A stretch of DNA of 64,000 bases from NCBI GenBank assembly GCA_964521575.1, contig CAZFSR010000007.1:1-64000 (forward strand), given 5' to 3'. The notes beneath the pieces were generated by a model. That model made no database searches and was not told the origin of the DNA. It was given only the letters and a program-made list of their open reading frames with translations. The stretch comes from 79-D21 sp964521575. Its GTDB lineage: Bacteria; Synergistota; Synergistia; Synergistales; 79-D21. The first letter of the stretch is position 1. Every line of letters starts with the position of its first letter. Shown here piece after piece: positions 8,085 to 17,442 of the stretch. Position numbers and translations under genes: made by a program.

Positions 8085-8543
8085 ATGCGGATCTGTGAAG
8101 TGATGGACAGGGACCTGACCGCTCTTTCCGCCGAGACGACCCTGTCTGAGGCCATCGAGGTCCTTACCCGGCACAGGGTTTCGGGCATTCCGGTGGTCGA
8201 TGCCTCGGGAAGAGTCCTGGGTTTCGTCAGCGAGAAGGATATCGTCAAGGCAGCCCTGCCCGGCTATTTCGATTATCTCCAGGATCCTTCCTTCATACCG
8301 GATTATGGCCAATTCCAGAAAAGGCTGAAAAAGATTGGCAAGGATCCCGTAAGCAAGGTCATGGCCAAGGATGTCATCAGCTTTTCCGAGGAAGACAGCG
8401 ATTTTTACGTGGCCATCACCCTGATCCGAAACCACTTGAAACGAGCGCCGGTTGTCAGGGATGGCATCCTTGTCGGGGTCGTCAACAGGGCAGATTTGCT
8501 GGAGCGGATCATGCTGGAGGAGGAACCGCCATCGTTTGCCTGA
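8085..8543 (+). CDS. Tandem CBS-domain protein
   Basis: The 152-aa protein consists of little else but a pair of CBS motifs, residues 5-55 (VMDRDLTALSAETTLSEA, then SGIPVVDASGRVLGFVSEKDI) and about 90-145 (VMAKDVISF, then APVVRDGILVGVVNRADLL). Such Bateman modules bind adenine nucleotides or related ligands and act as energy or second-messenger sensors. No catalytic domain is attached and the effector cannot be predicted. AAGGGGAG lies upstream of the ATG. Confidence 0.9.
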   Translation: MRICEVMDRDLTALSAETTLSEAIEVLTRHRVSGIPVVDASGRVLGFVSEKDIVKAALPGYFDYLQDPSFIPDYGQFQKRLKKIGKDPVSKVMAKDVISFSEEDSDFYVAITLIRNHLKRAPVVRDGILVGVVNRADLLERIMLEEEPPSFA

Positions 8544-8569
8544 CGACCAAGGGGAGAAGGAATTTTCGA

Positions 8570-8989
8570 GTGCTAGTCGTCTGCACAGGAAACACCTGCC
8601 GTAGTCCTATGGCGGAGGGGCTTCTGAAGGCGATGATGGAAGAAAAGGGGATCCCCGGACTGGTTTCCTCCGCGGGCTTGTGTGCCTTGGAGGGGCTTCC
8701 GGCTTCGTTGTTTGCTGTCGAGGTGATGAAAGAATGGGGGATCGACCTTTCAGGGCACCGGAGCAGGCAAGTGACGCTCTCGCTCGTCGAGCAGGCGGAC
8801 CATGTAATCGGAATCACCTCGCGCCATGTCGAATCTCTGCTTGCCACGTTTCCTGAATACCAGTCCAGAATCTTTACCTTCCCGCTGCCGGACATCCCCG
8901 ATCCTTATGGAAGCCCGCTTGAGACCTACCGAGCCGTCAGGGATCTCCTTCGTGAGTGGAGCCGCAGCCTGATCGAGCACCTGCTGTAA
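8570..8989 (+). CDS. Low-molecular-weight phosphatase, YwlE/arginine-phosphatase-like
   Basis: The 139-aa protein has the low-molecular-weight protein tyrosine phosphatase P-loop CTGNTCRS (5-12) at its N-terminus and the general-acid segment PDIPDPYG near residue 106. The threonine before the second cysteine matches B. subtilis YwlE, where it selects phosphoarginine, so a protein-arginine phosphatase is likely. No McsB-type arginine kinase is in the window. The GTG start at 8570 follows AAGGGGAGAAGG; no ATG or TTG lies in frame upstream. Confidence 0.88.
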   Translation: MLVVCTGNTCRSPMAEGLLKAMMEEKGIPGLVSSAGLCALEGLPASLFAVEVMKEWGIDLSGHRSRQVTLSLVEQADHVIGITSRHVESLLATFPEYQSRIFTFPLPDIPDPYGSPLETYRAVRDLLREWSRSLIEHLL

Positions 8990-9046
8990 AACGTCCCGCC
9001 GTTGCTTCGGCAAAGGAGGAGCAGCCCAGGGTGGCCGCTTTCCTGA

Positions 9047-9055
9047 TGGTAAAAT
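9047..9055 (+). promoter_or_regulatory. Possible extended -10 promoter for the M48 peptidase-dnaX-dnaE run
   Basis: TGG followed by TAAAAT (9050-9055) forms an extended -10 element; no good -35 is visible. Transcription would start near 9062, giving a leader of about 65 nt before the TTG start at 9127. Confidence 0.35.
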
Positions 9056-9126
9056 GATCCTGGTTGACGTCCTCAGCGGCTGCAAGGCATTCTCTTCCAA
9101 CGGAATGGCCGGGAAGGAGACCTCTT

Positions 9127-10224
9127 TTGAGTAAAAAGCATTTCATCTTTCTGGGGCTGCTCGTTTTGTCGGTTTTCTTTTTCCCCCTAAACCACCAGGC
9201 TTTCGGAGGGACGCTTTCCAAAGAAGACCAGAAGGAGATTGCCCTTGGGAAGAAAGTCTGCGAGCAGGTTGAGAAGAGGTGGGATCGAGTTGTGGATCCC
9301 GTTCGCGTTGCCCGCCTGGAAGCCATCCTCCAGCGCCTTGCCCCGGAGGCGCAAAGACCCCTGGAATACGAAGTCCGAGTGATAAGTGAAGATCAGCCAA
9401 ACGCATTTTCACTGCCCGGAGGATTCATTTACTTCACCACCGGGATGCTTGATTTTGCAAGAAGCGACCCGGAGTTGGCCTCGATCATGGCTCACGAGAT
9501 CCTCCACACCGAGAAAAAACACGTCATGATCCAGTCGGCCCGGAACGAGCGACTTTCGCTCCTGGCGCTGGCCGTTGCGATTGCCGGCAAAGGGGAAGCT
9601 GCGGCGATGATCATGGCCAATATCGCTCAGGTGGCGATCATGAATGCCTATAGCCGTGACCTCGAAAAGGAAGCTGACCTGGGCGGATTGACGATGCTCA
9701 GGGCTGCCGGATTTCCCGTTTCTTCGGCCGTGACCGTGATGGAGAGGCTGGCAGAGGAACGCCTGAAACGCCCCTATGTCGATCCCGGCGTCTTCATGGA
9801 CCACCCGGACCTGCCCGAGAGAATCGGCTACATGGCCGCATTTATAAGAGACTCCGGCTGGCCGCTTCATCGAAAGGAACCGCTCCGCCTGTTGAGAACC
9901 ACCATCGAGGAAAAAGACAAGCGCCTAGTGCTGAATGTTGACGGTAAGGCGGTATGGAGCGGGCCGGTAAGCGAGGAAGCCAGGTCTGTGATGGAAGTGG
10001 CGAAAAGGGAGATCGACCGGTACCTCCAGATGGAACTTCTGCCCAGCGACATCTCTGTCGGAAGAGACGAAAGGGGGGCGCTTCTCCGGGTGGGACGGGG
10101 GGTCATCGTACGAAAAAGGGACCTGCCGGAAGGGATGTCCTCTCTCGAGAGTTTCTCCGAAAGCTTGCGCAAGTCGGTGGTCGAGGCCCAGCGGGCACAC
10201 CCCATGGGACGCTACCTTCTTTAA
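9127..10224 (+). CDS. Secreted M48-family metallopeptidase
   Basis: This 365-aa zinc metalloprotease resembles the periplasmic M48 peptidases that degrade misfolded envelope proteins (YggG/LoiP, BepA). A hydrophobic signal sequence (about residues 5-24) is followed by the NAFSLPGGFIYFTTGML block and the zinc-binding HEILH (123-127). The third ligand is expected in EKEADLGG further on. About 130 residues after the catalytic core show no recognised domain. The TTG at 9127 is chosen because GGAAGGAG lies 8 nt upstream and it places the signal peptide correctly. Confidence 0.92.
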   Translation: MSKKHFIFLGLLVLSVFFFPLNHQAFGGTLSKEDQKEIALGKKVCEQVEKRWDRVVDPVRVARLEAILQRLAPEAQRPLEYEVRVISEDQPNAFSLPGGFIYFTTGMLDFARSDPELASIMAHEILHTEKKHVMIQSARNERLSLLALAVAIAGKGEAAAMIMANIAQVAIMNAYSRDLEKEADLGGLTMLRAAGFPVSSAVTVMERLAEERLKRPYVDPGVFMDHPDLPERIGYMAAFIRDSGWPLHRKEPLRLLRTTIEEKDKRLVLNVDGKAVWSGPVSEEARSVMEVAKREIDRYLQMELLPSDISVGRDERGALLRVGRGVIVRKRDLPEGMSSLESFSESLRKSVVEAQRAHPMGRYLL

Positions 10225-10243
10225 CGAAAGGAGCCATCCTGGG

Positions 10244-11989
10244 ATGATCGAAAACGAGGCTTTGACTTCGCAGGAGAGGTATGTGTCCCTGTATAGGCGC
10301 TATCGGCCTCTGCGCTTCGACGAAGTTGCGGGGCAGGATGCCGCAGTATCGGTGCTAAGCCATTCCCTGGAGCGGGGGAAGACCGTACACGCCTATCTCT
10401 TCTCAGGACCGAGAGGTTGTGGCAAAACCTCCTTGGCAAGAATCCTGGCCAAGGCGCTCAATTGCACGGATTCCCGAACCGGGGTGGAACCCTGCGGGGC
10501 CTGTCCCAGTTGCATTGCCATCACTTCGGGGGAGAGTCTGGACGTCGTTGAGATCGACGGAGCTTCCAACCGGGGCATCGACGAGGTCAGGGAACTGAAA
10601 GCGCATGTTTCGCTTGCCCCGTTTTCCTCCCGAAAGAAGATCTACATCGTCGACGAAGTCCACATGCTCACGGAACCGGCTTTCAACGCGCTTCTCAAGA
10701 CGCTGGAGGAGCCTCCTTCCCATGCGGTCTTCATCTTGGCGACGACTGAGCCCCAGAAAGTCCCCGTCACCATCCGATCCAGATGTCAGCATATTCCGTT
10801 CAGAAGAATTCCAGGGAAGGACATCGCCCAGCGATTGTCCCTCGTCTGCGAAAAGGAAGGGATCCCGTTCGAAGAAGCGGCGCTCTGGGAGCTTGCCAGG
10901 CAAGCAGACGGAGCGTTGCGGGATGCCCTTTCACTCCTTGAGCAGGCGATCCCCGTGGGAGCGGGTTCAGTAACGGCCAAGTCGGTCCAGACCCTTGTAG
11001 GAGGCGGAAGCCGGACGGAAATGGAATCCTTCGTGGCGTCGTTCCGCGCAAACCCCGAAAGGGCCGTTTCGACACTGATGGAATCCCTGCAGAAAGGGGC
11101 TTCCATCGAACGGCTTGTCGAAAGCCTTTTCCTGATTTTTCGGGATCTCTGGATCCTCAAATCCTGGGGGGAAAAGACACTGGAGTCGCTAGAGCTTTCC
11201 AGGGAAGAAAAGGCCTTTTTGCTCGAGGAGTCCCCATCGTGGTCGCCTGACGGTTTGAAGATTTCGCTCGAGAATCTTTCCAGGATGATGAGCCGCCTAC
11301 GGCTCGGTATAAGAACGGATGTCTTGGCCGGACTCCTTCTCCAGGGTCTCAGGACTGGGCAGCCGACGGCAGAACGGCCATTGGGACCGGTTCGTTCCTC
11401 TCGGGAACTGGAAGAGGCTGCCGATAAAAATCCTGAACCGGTTTCTTTCCGCCCAGCGGATCGCGGGGCCATACGGCGGTTTTGGTTTCGCATTTTGGAA
11501 AGCCAGGACCCTGAGGATCGCCAAGTTGCAGCGGCTCTTTCGGGAGCCTCCGTTCGTGAGGGTGAGGACGGAATAATCGTGGATTTCGCCGGGAAGGATC
11601 GGATCTGCTTTGAACTGATCAGGCTGGAACGGAACCTCAGACGTTTCAACGCATGCAAGGAAGAGGTCCTGGGGCCCGTTCCCGTGACTTTCTGCTGCCT
11701 GGGGGAATGCCTCCGTGCCGAGAGAGCAGCGTTGCCGGAAACGGCACCCGTTACGGAGAGTGCGAATCCCGCTCCCTGGGAGCGAAGGAAAAAGCGGATC
11801 GAAAAGATCGAAGGGGAGGAGTCCCCTTTTGCAGTTGACCTGGAAGGGGAAGAAAGCCCCGAAGGGAAGCGCCAAGCGACGGCACTGGACGAAATGATCG
11901 GATGGTTCGGAGGCGAAGTCCTCCTGGTTCGACAGGAAGAACCGGAGGGTTCGTCTTCCGGATTTGATGAGGGGAGCGCATCAGCGTGA
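10244..11989 (+). CDS. dnaX: DNA polymerase III subunits gamma and tau
   Basis: DnaX is the AAA+ motor of the clamp loader. The 581-aa protein begins with the family stretch YRRYRPLRFDEVAGQ, then Walker A GPRGCGKT (55-62), the zinc-binding cysteines C74, C84, C87 and C90, Walker B with DEVH, and the sensor segment ILATTEPQKVP. The tail after about residue 380 is less conserved and lysine/glutamate-rich. It ends in a 4-nt overlap with dnaE, so the clamp loader and polymerase are translationally coupled. Confidence 0.97.
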   Translation: MIENEALTSQERYVSLYRRYRPLRFDEVAGQDAAVSVLSHSLERGKTVHAYLFSGPRGCGKTSLARILAKALNCTDSRTGVEPCGACPSCIAITSGESLDVVEIDGASNRGIDEVRELKAHVSLAPFSSRKKIYIVDEVHMLTEPAFNALLKTLEEPPSHAVFILATTEPQKVPVTIRSRCQHIPFRRIPGKDIAQRLSLVCEKEGIPFEEAALWELARQADGALRDALSLLEQAIPVGAGSVTAKSVQTLVGGGSRTEMESFVASFRANPERAVSTLMESLQKGASIERLVESLFLIFRDLWILKSWGEKTLESLELSREEKAFLLEESPSWSPDGLKISLENLSRMMSRLRLGIRTDVLAGLLLQGLRTGQPTAERPLGPVRSSRELEEAADKNPEPVSFRPADRGAIRRFWFRILESQDPEDRQVAAALSGASVREGEDGIIVDFAGKDRICFELIRLERNLRRFNACKEEVLGPVPVTFCCLGECLRAERAALPETAPVTESANPAPWERRKKRIEKIEGEESPFAVDLEGEESPEGKRQATALDEMIGWFGGEVLLVRQEEPEGSSSGFDEGSASA

Positions 11990-14900
11990 CGGAACCCTTT
12001 GTTCACCTTCATGTTCACAGCGAGTACAGCCTGCTGGACGGGGCGATCCGATGCTCGGAGCTCGCTGCGAAAACCGCCGAGTGGGGGTCCCCTGCCGTTG
12101 CCCTGACGGACCATGGGGCCATGTATGGCGTAGTGGAATTTTACGAGAAGTGCCATTCCGCCGGGGTCAAGCCGCTCCTCGGGTGCGAGGTTTACCTGGA
12201 TACCCTGGGACACACCTGCCGGGACCGGAAGGGAGGCAACAATCACCTTGTCCTCCTGGCCCGCGATCTCGATGGGTACCATAACCTCGTAAAGCTCGTT
12301 TCCATCGCCAACACAGATGGTTTTTACTATAAGCCGAGAATCGACCATGATCTCCTGGCGAGATACGCTGGAGGGTTGATCGCCTCCTCGGCCTGTCTTG
12401 CGGGAGAGATTCCCTCGCTGATTCTTGACGGAAACGAAAAAGGGGCGGAGGAGCGCGCCATCCTTTACCAGGACATCATGGGCAAGGGTAATTTCTACCT
12501 GGAGATCATGCATAACGCCTTGCCGGAACAGGCAATGGTGAACAAGGCGATCGTCAGGATTTCGGGAAAAACCGGGATTCCATTGATCGCGACGAACGAC
12601 GCGCACTACTTGAATGCTTCGGACGCCTCCTGGCACGACATTCTTCTCTGTGTCCAGACAAACGCGACGGTGAATGATCCCAATCGTTACCGTTTCGGAG
12701 CTTCGGATTTCTTTCTCCGTTCTCCCGCAGAAATGTGGGCCCTATTCGGTAGCGAGCTTCCCGAAGCTCTCACGAACACTGTCGAGGTAGCGGAAAAATG
12801 TGACGTCAAACTGGATTTCAACGTCTATCGGCTTCCCCGTTACGAAGTCCCGGAGGGAGAAAACCTGGAGAGCTATCTCGAAAAGCTCGCTTGGGAGGGC
12901 CTTAAGGAGAGAATGGGAGCCTCTCCTCCGGAGGAGTACCGGGAAAGGATGGCCTATGAACTGGGAGTCATCCGGAAAATGGGTTTTTCGGGCTACTTTC
13001 TTGTCGTATCGGACTTCATCAGGGCGGCAAAATCCCGCGGCATCCCGGTGGGACCAGGACGGGGATCAGCTGCGGGATCACTGGCCGCATGGGCCTTACG
13101 GATCACCGAGCTGGATCCGATTCGATACCATCTCCTTTTCGAGAGGTTCCTCAACCCCGAACGGATCAGCATGCCCGATATCGACACGGACATCTCCGAC
13201 AAGCGCCGCGACGAGGTGCTGGAGTACGTGATCGGAAAATACGGCCGGAATCACGTTGCCCAGATCATCACTTTCGACCGGATGAAAACCAAGGGAGCCA
13301 TCCGAGATGTCGGTAGGGCCCTGGGAATTCCACTTGCGGACGTGAACAGGGTGGCCAAGAGCGTTCCTGACGGAGCCGGGAGCATAGCGGAAGCCGTCGA
13401 GGCTTCCCCCGACCTGGCCCTTTTTAGGAAGAAGGAGCCTGCCATCAAGAATCTTCTTGACGTGGCGGGCAGCATTGAAGGCCTGGCGCGGCACTGTTCG
13501 CAGCATGCCGCCGGAGTGGTGATTTCGCCTGTGGAAGTGACGGACCTGGTTCCCGTGAGAAAGATCGGGGAAGGGCAGGTGGTAACCCAGTTTGGAATGG
13601 AAGCCATCGAGAAGCTTGGGCTCGTCAAGATGGACTTTCTTGGATTGAGGACCCTTTCCATGATTGAAGACACCCTCGAGAACATCCGGCTCAACAGGAA
13701 GGACGTCCCGGACATCAACGGCATCCCGCTCGATGATCCTTCCACGTTTTCCCTTCTGCAGGGAGCGGATACCCTGGGCGTTTTCCAGCTCGAATCCGCG
13801 GGAATGAGGCAACTCCTGAAGAAGATCGTCCCGGATTCTTTCGAGGACCTGGTGGCGATCCTTGCCCTGTACCGCCCGGGGCCTCTGGAGAGCGGCATGG
13901 TGGAGCAGTTCATAAACTGCAAGCACGGCCGATCCGAAGTCGTCTACCCTCACCCTTCCCTCAAATCCGTCCTGAAGGAGACTTACGGCGTCATTCTTTA
14001 CCAGGAACAAGTCATGCAGATTGCCGCCACATTGGCGGGCTTTACGCTCGGCGAGGCGGACCTGCTCCGGCGGGCGATGGGCAAGAAAAAAATGGAAGTG
14101 ATGGAGCAGCAGAGAAAGAAGTTTGTGGACGGCTGCCTTCGGAACGGTGTTGACGGAGCGACGGCGGAACCGCTTTTCGACCTCATCCAGAAATTTGCCG
14201 GATACGGGTTCAACAAATCTCACAGCGCGGCCTATGCGCTCATCAGTTACCAAACGGCTTATCTAAAGGCCCACTATAAGGCCGAGTTTCTTGCGGCTTT
14301 TTTGTCCAGCCAGATCGGATCCCGGATGGATGTCCTCGCCCGTTACGTCCGGGAAGTCAGGAATGCGGGCATCCAGGTCCTGCCCCCGGATATAAACGAA
14401 TCGGGGGCGAATTTTTCGGCGGTGGGACGTGTGGTCCGGTTTGGTCTGAAGGCGGTGGCGAAGGCAGGCGAGACCGCTGTAGAGGCGATTTTGAAGGCCC
14501 GGCAATCCAAAGGCGCTTTTCAATCCCTCTGGGATTTCCTGAACAAGGTGGATCTACGGATCGTCAACCGGGGCGTGATCGAAAACCTGATCAAGGCGGG
14601 GGCTTTTTCGGGGCTTCACCCCAACCGCAGGCAGTTGCTCGACAACCTTCCCATGCTGATTGACCGCGTCCAGAAAAAGCAGAACGACGGAGCGCAACGG
14701 TCGTTGCTGGCCCTGGTGGATGAGCTGCCCGAGGAGGAGCCGCAGCTGGCGGAGAGCGAGGACTTCTCAATGCTGGAATTATTGGACCTTGAAAAGGAGG
14801 TCCTCGGGCTTTTCATCTCAGGTCATCCTCTTGAAAAAGAAGAAGAACGCATCGCAAGGTTTTCGACCTGCCGGATCACGGACCTCCGTTTCTGGAAAGC

Positions 14901-15393
14901 AACCGAAACCCCGGCGACCGTCGGGGGACTTCTCCTGGGTTTCAGGGAAAAAACGACGAAACGCGGCGATTTGATGGGGATCCTCGAATTTGAGGACACC
15001 GAATCGAAGTTGGAAGTCGTCTGTTTCCCTAAAGCCTGGCCGACGATCAAGGGAATGCTGGATCCAGGAAAAATATTCTTCGCGCGCGGCCGCGTACAGG
15101 ACCGGGGAGGGGTGACTCTTGTCGCAGACGAGATTATACCCCTGGCGGACATCGAGCACTGCCAGGAACCGTTCGTGAAGATCCGCCTGAGGGCTAAGTC
15201 GGGGGCCTTGCCATTCAAGGCGTTGTGCAGGGAACTCAAGGGACATCCTGGGTCGTGCCCCGTTCTTGTCGAATATTTCGATGAAGGCTCAATGGCAGTC
15301 GTACGCCTCAAGGACATCCGGGTCAAGCCGGAAGCGTCGCTTTCGGAACGTCTCGTCGATCTTTCGGGCGGCGCCATGGAAGTCATTCTTTGA
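11986..15393 (+). CDS. dnaE: DNA polymerase III catalytic subunit alpha
   Basis: DnaE is the main replicative polymerase. The 1135-aa protein starts with a PHP domain (FVHLHVHSEYSLLDGA, then ALTDHGAMYG). The palm follows with the catalytic aspartates in MPDIDTDI (about 398-402) and GPGRGSAAGS upstream of it. A helix-hairpin-helix and an OB-fold region make up the C-terminus, where ALVDELPEEEPQ marks a linker. It is the DnaE1 type and not PolC. The GTG start overlaps the dnaX stop as GTGA. Confidence 0.98.
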   Translation: MTEPFVHLHVHSEYSLLDGAIRCSELAAKTAEWGSPAVALTDHGAMYGVVEFYEKCHSAGVKPLLGCEVYLDTLGHTCRDRKGGNNHLVLLARDLDGYHNLVKLVSIANTDGFYYKPRIDHDLLARYAGGLIASSACLAGEIPSLILDGNEKGAEERAILYQDIMGKGNFYLEIMHNALPEQAMVNKAIVRISGKTGIPLIATNDAHYLNASDASWHDILLCVQTNATVNDPNRYRFGASDFFLRSPAEMWALFGSELPEALTNTVEVAEKCDVKLDFNVYRLPRYEVPEGENLESYLEKLAWEGLKERMGASPPEEYRERMAYELGVIRKMGFSGYFLVVSDFIRAAKSRGIPVGPGRGSAAGSLAAWALRITELDPIRYHLLFERFLNPERISMPDIDTDISDKRRDEVLEYVIGKYGRNHVAQIITFDRMKTKGAIRDVGRALGIPLADVNRVAKSVPDGAGSIAEAVEASPDLALFRKKEPAIKNLLDVAGSIEGLARHCSQHAAGVVISPVEVTDLVPVRKIGEGQVVTQFGMEAIEKLGLVKMDFLGLRTLSMIEDTLENIRLNRKDVPDINGIPLDDPSTFSLLQGADTLGVFQLESAGMRQLLKKIVPDSFEDLVAILALYRPGPLESGMVEQFINCKHGRSEVVYPHPSLKSVLKETYGVILYQEQVMQIAATLAGFTLGEADLLRRAMGKKKMEVMEQQRKKFVDGCLRNGVDGATAEPLFDLIQKFAGYGFNKSHSAAYALISYQTAYLKAHYKAEFLAAFLSSQIGSRMDVLARYVREVRNAGIQVLPPDINESGANFSAVGRVVRFGLKAVAKAGETAVEAILKARQSKGAFQSLWDFLNKVDLRIVNRGVIENLIKAGAFSGLHPNRRQLLDNLPMLIDRVQKKQNDGAQRSLLALVDELPEEEPQLAESEDFSMLELLDLEKEVLGLFISGHPLEKEEERIARFSTCRITDLRFWKATETPATVGGLLLGFREKTTKRGDLMGILEFEDTESKLEVVCFPKAWPTIKGMLDPGKIFFARGRVQDRGGVTLVADEIIPLADIEHCQEPFVKIRLRAKSGALPFKALCRELKGHPGSCPVLVEYFDEGSMAVVRLKDIRVKPEASLSERLVDLSGGAMEVIL

Positions 15394-15418
15394 CTCCCGG
15401 AAATGAGGAGGGGTTTGC

Positions 15419-15679
15419 ATGAGGGAAGAATCGGGAGAAGTCAAGTCGGTTCTAAGCGATTACATCGTCATTAGGGCTCTCGAGAACGGCGTGACGGTCA
15501 TTGGGCTGACACGAGGACAGGAAACGAAGTTCAGCCACACCGAAAAGCTCGATGCCGGAGAACTTTGGATTTCTCAGTTCACCGAGCACACATCAGCCAT
15601 GAAAATCAGGGGGATGGCCGAGGTTTACACCAAACACGGCAAAATCCCCTGCGGGAGGGTACATGATGAAAAGAGTTAA
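15419..15679 (+). CDS. mtrB: Tryptophan-activated RNA-binding attenuation protein (TRAP)
   Basis: The 86-aa protein matches B. subtilis MtrB/TRAP (75 aa), an 11-subunit ring that binds tryptophan and then wraps leader RNAs carrying repeated GAG or UAG triplets. The core is nearly colinear: VTVIGLTRGQETKFSHTEK, then QFTEHTSAMKIRG. The three RNA-contacting residues known in Bacillus (Lys37, Lys56, Arg58) correspond to Lys43, Lys62 and Arg64 here, and the threonine-rich tryptophan pocket is kept. GAGGAGGGG precedes the ATG. It sits 25 nt after dnaE and overlaps pyk by 17 nt. No trp gene or anti-TRAP gene is in the window. Confidence 0.93.
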   Translation: MREESGEVKSVLSDYIVIRALENGVTVIGLTRGQETKFSHTEKLDAGELWISQFTEHTSAMKIRGMAEVYTKHGKIPCGRVHDEKS

Positions 15680-17423
15680 AATCGTCTGCACGCTGGGGCC
15701 TGCCTGCGGATCCAGGGAGACGCTGGCAGCGATGGTCAAGGCGGGAATGAACGTTGCTCGGCTGAACTTCAGCCATGGTTCCTACGAGAGTCATGGGGAA
15801 ACCCTCGAAAATATCCGTGCGGTTGAGCAGCGCCTGGGCGTCCCGCTGGCTACGATTCTCGACACGAAGGGGCCCGAAATCAGAACCGGCAGGCTTGTGA
15901 ACGGTCAACCGGTCACCCTCGTACCGGGGGAGAAATTCCGCTTTGTTGCCGAGGATGCCGAGGGCAACGAAAGGCAGGTTACGATCAGCCACCCCCAAAT
16001 CTGTCCAGAGCTTGTTCCCGGGCAGGATGTCTTCATCGACGACGGGACTCTCCATTTGAAGGTTGTCGAGGCAGGGGACAGCGACCTGCTGATGGAAGTC
16101 CTTGTCGGTGGGGAGCTAGGAGAGAAGAAGGGGGTCAGCTTTCCGGGAGCCAAGCTCAAGATCCCGACCTTGACCGAAAAGGACCGCATGGACATTCGGT
16201 GGGGGCTTGACAAAGGGCTTGATTATATTGCCGTCTCTTTTGTCCGGTCCCGGGACGACATCATGGAAGTCCGCAGGGTCATGGAAGAATTGGGCGGTTC
16301 GATGAAAATCATCGCGAAAATTGAGACGAGCGAGGCGGTTGCGTCGCTTGAAGAGATCGTTGATGTGGTCGACGGCCTGATGGTCGCACGCGGAGATCTC
16401 GGGGTGGAGCTGCCCGCGGAGGAAGTCCCCCTGATCCAGAAGCGCATGGTTGATCTGGGGCGCTCTCAGGGAAAACCGGTCATCGTTGCGACCCAGATGC
16501 TCGATTCGATGATCCGCAACCCGCGGCCTACAAGGGCAGAAGTGAACGATGTCGCGAATGCTGTCCTGGACGGGGCGGACGCCGTGATGCTTTCCGGAGA
16601 GACAGCCAAGGGAGCGTATCCTGTCCAGGCGGTGGAAACCATGGCTCGCATCATTACCCGGACGGAAAAGGAGATCCGGGTTTGGCAAAGGCCTTCGTCA
16701 CGCCCCCCCGTTGCTGCGCAGAGCGTCCCCGACGCTGTGAGCCATGCAGCCGTAACGATTGCGGAGCAGATGCAGGCAAAGGTGATCCTTTCCCTGACCC
16801 AGAGCGGCAGCACGGCAAGGATGGTCAGCAAGTATCGGCCACATTGCCCGATCTCGGGTGTTACGGTTGAACGCCGGACGTGGAGGGAACTGGCCCTGGT
16901 CTGGGGTGTGGTCCCGATCCTAACCGGGAAAAAACACGACGACGAGCGTGAAATGGTGGAGTCCGGCCTTTTGGCGACGCTGGCGGAAGGTATGGCATCG
17001 GAAGGGGATATCGTGGTCGTCACTTCCGGCATCCCAACCGGAATTGCCGGAACGACCGACATGGTCAAGGTGCATACGGTCGGGCGGATTGTCGTGAAAG
17101 GGATTTCCCTTGTGCGCAAGGAGGCATTCGGTCCCGTCGTCAAGGGAACCAGTGCCGCCGAGGCCCGCGGCAAGATGAAGCCGGGAGCGGTGCTTGTCGC
17201 AAGGCAGACAGACCGGGAATTCGTAGACGTGATTCGGCAGGCATCCGCGATCATCTGCGAAGAGGGGGGCCTGACAAGCCATGCCGCCATTCTCGCGCTG
17301 GAAATGGGCATTCCCTGTGTCGTGTCGGCGACGGATGCGATGAGGCTCCTCGAGGACGGAATGCTCGTTACGGTGGATGGTTCCCGCGGTCTGGTCTATC
17401 ACGGCAAGGTCAGGGTCAGGTAA
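15663..17423 (+). CDS. pyk: Pyruvate kinase with C-terminal PEP-utilising-type domain
   Basis: Pyruvate kinase converts PEP and ADP to pyruvate and ATP. The 586-aa protein has the usual barrel (KIVCTLGPAC, FSHGS, DTKGPEIRTG, MVARGDLGVE, ATQMLDSM, SGETAKGAYP). About 110 extra residues at the C-terminus contain EGGLTSHAAI with His540, the phosphohistidine-type domain also found at the end of Bacillus-type pyruvate kinases. The ATG at 15663 lies inside mtrB; GGGAGGGT precedes it, and the next codon, 15666, is also ATG. Confidence 0.97.
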   Translation: MMKRVKIVCTLGPACGSRETLAAMVKAGMNVARLNFSHGSYESHGETLENIRAVEQRLGVPLATILDTKGPEIRTGRLVNGQPVTLVPGEKFRFVAEDAEGNERQVTISHPQICPELVPGQDVFIDDGTLHLKVVEAGDSDLLMEVLVGGELGEKKGVSFPGAKLKIPTLTEKDRMDIRWGLDKGLDYIAVSFVRSRDDIMEVRRVMEELGGSMKIIAKIETSEAVASLEEIVDVVDGLMVARGDLGVELPAEEVPLIQKRMVDLGRSQGKPVIVATQMLDSMIRNPRPTRAEVNDVANAVLDGADAVMLSGETAKGAYPVQAVETMARIITRTEKEIRVWQRPSSRPPVAAQSVPDAVSHAAVTIAEQMQAKVILSLTQSGSTARMVSKYRPHCPISGVTVERRTWRELALVWGVVPILTGKKHDDEREMVESGLLATLAEGMASEGDIVVVTSGIPTGIAGTTDMVKVHTVGRIVVKGISLVRKEAFGPVVKGTSAAEARGKMKPGAVLVARQTDREFVDVIRQASAIICEEGGLTSHAAILALEMGIPCVVSATDAMRLLEDGMLVTVDGSRGLVYHGKVRVR

Positions 17424-17442
17424 TGCGGGTAAGCGGAGGCGC

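Noticed and set aside
8999..9016. Terminator after the YwlE-like gene (hairpin with TTCG loop)
   Set aside because: The stem has a mismatch and no T-run follows.
9017..9035. GAG/CAG triplets as a TRAP-binding site near the M48 peptidase gene
   Set aside because: Only two or three triplets occur and spacing is irregular; known sites need many repeats.
11775..11800. Possible -1 frameshift site in dnaX giving a short gamma form
   Set aside because: The sequence near AGG AAA AAG lacks the perfect A AAA AAG heptamer and I see no clear stem-loop or upstream stimulatory element.
10786..12636. A 616-codon - strand frame opposite dnaX and the start of dnaE
   Set aside because: It is longer than dnaX but its Ser/Arg-rich product matches nothing and it lies fully antisense to two well-conserved genes; it arises from codon bias.
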